From Chloroflexota bacterium (GTDB taxonomy: Bacteria; Chloroflexota; Anaerolineae; DUEN01): a DNA stretch of 64,000 nt. A program made the translations under genes and the position numbers. Shown here piece after piece: positions 62,154 through 64,000 of this stretch. Each line of letters opens with the position of its first letter. Positions within the stretch are counted from its first letter, which is position 1. The notes under the pieces are model-generated. The model had not been told where the DNA came from, did not search any database, and saw only the letters and a program-made list of their open reading frames with translations. Location: contig JAADGJ010000076.1 in the NCBI GenBank assembly GCA_013152435.1, forward strand, positions 95,581 to 159,580, in the 5' to 3' direction.

Positions 62154-63109
62154 CGATCCGGGCGGAGGTGGTGGAGAGGCCTCAGGAGCTGGAGGAGATC
62201 GCTCGTCTCCTCCAGTATGCGCCTTATCGATATTTCCCGGCCCTGGCGCCGGATCGCGTGTCGCTCTATCTGGAGCGATATCTGGCGGGGAAGGTGGCGG
62301 AGCCGGGGGCCACGGTGATGGTGGCTCGCGGCGCCCGTGACGAAACGGGGGTGGCGATCCTGCAGGACCTCCCGTGGGACACGGAGCACTTTGGGTGGCG
62401 CTGCGGCAAAATCGAGGTCTTCGCCACCCCGGCGACTTATGCAGCGCAGGAGAGGCTCGTGCGAGCCCTGGTCCGGGAGATGGTCGATACGGCCCGGACG
62501 CAGGGGTACGCCTTCCTCTGGACGAAGTGCGATGGTGGGTTCTTCCCTCTGATCCACACCCTGGAGGGGGAGGGATTCCGCCTGATGGATTGCGAGCTGA
62601 CGCTGGTTCATCGGGGTGGGCCGATCCCCGAGAGCCGAACCCGGTATCGGGTGGAGATCGTGCGGAATCGGGAGGTGGCGGGCCTGGATGATCTCGGCGG
62701 GCTCTTCTCGTTGAGCCGCTTCCACGCGGACCCCAGGATCCCGGACGATCTGGCGGATGGCCTTTGGCGAAAGTCCATCGCCAACGCCTGCCGAGGGTTC
62801 GCGGACGAGGTCGTCGTTCTCCATGACGGCGATCGGCCGGTCGGCTTTGTGGTCTGCCGGGATGATCGACTCGCCGGCGAGCTGTTCTCCCGGCCGGTGC
62901 GCTCATTCTTTCTGGTGGGCGTCGCCCCTGGCTATCAGGGCCAGGGCGTGGGCCGGGAGCTGATGCGCGCGGCCCTGGGGCGCTCTCTGGCGACGACGGA
63001 CCTCATCGAGGTGGAGACGCAGGCCCGCAACCGGGCGGCCCTGGCGCTCTATCAGGGGAGCGGATTCCAGGTTGTGGCGTCGGAATACGCTTTCCACGGC
63101 TGGCTGTAG
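62150..63109 (+). CDS. GNAT acetyltransferase with two GNAT-like halves
   Basis: A 319-residue protein in which the C-terminal half is a clear GNAT domain (about 170-319): VVLHDGDRPVGFVVCRDD, FFLVGVAPGYQGQGVGRELM (acetyl-CoA-binding loop with RGxG-type GQGVGR), and NRAALALYQGSGFQVVASEY. The N-terminal half (about 1-160) has AILQDLPWDTEHFGWRCGKI, a segment seen in WecD/RffC-type sugar N-acetyltransferases. The ATG overlaps the preceding stop by 4 bases. It probably acetylates the amino sugar made by the DegT enzyme. A longer open frame begins upstream at 61682 but lies inside the WbqC gene. Confidence 0.85.
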   Translation: MTIRAEVVERPQELEEIARLLQYAPYRYFPALAPDRVSLYLERYLAGKVAEPGATVMVARGARDETGVAILQDLPWDTEHFGWRCGKIEVFATPATYAAQERLVRALVREMVDTARTQGYAFLWTKCDGGFFPLIHTLEGEGFRLMDCELTLVHRGGPIPESRTRYRVEIVRNREVAGLDDLGGLFSLSRFHADPRIPDDLADGLWRKSIANACRGFADEVVVLHDGDRPVGFVVCRDDRLAGELFSRPVRSFFLVGVAPGYQGQGVGRELMRAALGRSLATTDLIEVETQARNRAALALYQGSGFQVVASEYAFHGWL

Positions 63110-63180
63110 AGGAAGGAACGCCCTTGTTGACATAGATGGCATGACCACGGTTCGTGCAGCGTTACCGTAGGGGGTGTGTG

Positions 63181-63810
63181 ATGAAGGTATTGGCGATTGG
63201 GGCGCATTTTGACGATGTAGAGCTGGGATGTGGTGGGACGTTGGCTCGACATGCTCAGAATGGGGACGAGGTCATCATCTATGTGGTCACGAACTCCGGC
63301 TACACGGATTATGCCCAGCGGGTGATCCGGAGGCCGGAGATCGCTCTGGCGGAGGGGGAGAGGGCGGCGGAGATTCTGGGCGCCTCGCGCCTGCTCTGCG
63401 GTGATTTTCCGACCAATGACCTGCAGTTCAATGAGAGGCTGGTGTGCAGCCTGCGCAAGATCATCGACGAGGAGGAGATCGAGCTGATCTACACTCACTG
63501 GATCGACGACATCCATTTGGATCATCAGAGCGTGGCCCGGGCCACGCTCTCGGCGGGGCGTCACGTCCCCCGGATGTTCATGTACCGCAGCAATTACTAC
63601 GATACGAACAAGTTCTTCCGGGGCAACTTCTACGTGGATATCACCGACACGATCGAGCTCAAGAAGAGGGCCATCATGGCTCATGAGTCGGAGTACAACC
63701 GTATCGGCGAGAAGTGGCTCCGGTTCTTCATGAACCAGAATCAGAATGATGGGCAGAAGATCGGCGTGGAGTACGCGGAGTGCTTTGAGGTGGTGAAGTA
63801 CCTGGTGTGA
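63181..63810 (+). CDS. PIG-L/LmbE-type N-deacetylase
   Basis: A 209-residue zinc hydrolase of the family that deacetylates N-acetyl sugars. It has the metal-binding AHFDDVELGCGGTLARH (AHxDDxE) and a second motif in THWIDDIHLDHQSVARA. The rest, YVVTNSGYTDYAQ and MAHESEYNRIGEKWLRFF, fits. ATG 63181 is chosen as start because GTAGGGGGTG precedes it; an upstream in-frame codon at 63154 is less likely. The stop TGA at 63808-63810 is also the first bases of a MITE-like element's terminal repeat. It is the last gene of the sugar operon in this window, 71 bases after the GNAT gene. Confidence 0.9.
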   Translation: MKVLAIGAHFDDVELGCGGTLARHAQNGDEVIIYVVTNSGYTDYAQRVIRRPEIALAEGERAAEILGASRLLCGDFPTNDLQFNERLVCSLRKIIDEEEIELIYTHWIDDIHLDHQSVARATLSAGRHVPRMFMYRSNYYDTNKFFRGNFYVDITDTIELKKRAIMAHESEYNRIGEKWLRFFMNQNQNDGQKIGVEYAECFEVVKYLV

Positions 63811-64000
63811 GAGCGTGTCTGAAAATTTACCGGTAAGGTGTCTGAGGGTCTCCCTCAGCTATCAGCTCCACAGGGGGAGGTGTGGAGGGGACCTCCCCTC
63901 CACGAAAACCCCACTTTTCCGGCCTGCACCTGCCTTTCTCGGCCCTTTCCAAAGGACTCAGGCCGGGGCCGGGCAGGTCGAAGGCGGGAGAAGGGCGTTT
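63808..64000 (+). mobile_element. MITE-like element, left part, running off the window
   Basis: TGAGAGCGTGTCTGAAAATT, the CTGAGGG/CCCTCAG palindrome and the CACAGGGGGAGGTGTGGA block match the copy at 49958 almost base for base over about 170 bases. Its first bases overlap the deacetylase stop codon. The right end is outside the window. Confidence 0.75.

Noticed and set aside
63127..63132. Perfect TTGACA before the deacetylase gene
   Set aside because: No acceptable -10 lies 16-18 bases downstream, and the gene fits at the end of the operon.
1..64000. CRISPR arrays, tRNA or rRNA genes
   Set aside because: I saw no regularly spaced direct repeats with spacers and no tRNA- or rRNA-like stretch, though a covariance search would be needed to exclude small RNAs.

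Overview
This 64 kb, GC-rich window is dominated by one flagellar and chemotaxis gene region. It probably comes from a motile member of the Chloroflexota. That placement is an inference. It rests on Thr-Pro-rich (TPTP) linkers in secreted proteins, a sortase and an LPxTG-like sorting signal (a monoderm envelope), no genes for P or L rings (flgA, flgH, flgI), and Gram-positive-like MotB and flagellar operon proteins. No rRNA, tRNA or CRISPR array is visible.

Layout. (1) 1-8.0 kb: the end of flgB, a large secreted glycoside-hydrolase-like protein, then fliK, flgD, a flagellar operon protein and flgE. (2) 8.0-15 kb: a second giant secreted protein with two glycoside-hydrolase-like barrels, and a convergent histidine kinase. 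(3) 15-29 kb: chemotaxis genes. These are a transmembrane receptor, a soluble poly-HAMP receptor, cheW, cheA, a cheC-like gene, cheD, a receiver gene, cheY, cheB, cheR, cheX and an OmpR-type response regulator. (4) 29.5-42 kb: a compact operon flbD-motA-motB-fliL-fliM-fliN-fliO-fliP-fliQ-fliR-flhB-flhA-flhF, a small membrane protein, fliA, and two envelope proteins, one with an RskA-like domain and an LPVTG signal. (5) 43-48 kb: flgF-flgG, then flgM-flgN-flgK-flgL behind a near-perfect sigma-28 promoter and ended by a clear intrinsic terminator. (6) 48-50.5 kb, minus strand: a helix-turn-helix coiled-coil protein and a sortase. (7) 50.5-53.7 kb, minus strand: fliC-fliS-fliD. (8) 54.8-63.8 kb: a tightly overlapping sugar operon encoding a TPR glycosyltransferase, an NAD-dependent epimerase, a sugar nucleotidyltransferase, a DegT aminotransferase, an O-carbamoyltransferase, a WbqC-like protein, a double-GNAT acetyltransferase and a PIG-L deacetylase.

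The parts fit together as an export gate, motor, hook and filament set with its own sigma factor and anti-sigma factor (fliA, flgM), a full excitation and adaptation chemotaxis pathway, and a divergent island likely to decorate flagellin or another surface glycan with an unusual carbamoylated, N-acylated amino sugar. The usual order fliK-flgD-flgE-flbD-motA is interrupted by about 21.5 kb of glycoside-hydrolase and chemotaxis genes. flgC, fliE-fliJ, flhG, fliW and csrA are not in the window.

The intergenic regions carry a family of short elements with terminal inverted repeats (MITE-like, best copy 49958-50211) and several strong palindromes. The most interesting points are the carbamoyl-sugar island beside flagellin, the LPxTG RskA-like protein behind the motility sigma factor, the secreted glycosidase next to flgB, the MITE family, and TTTACG-type repeats at 11-bp spacing near three motility-related promoters.
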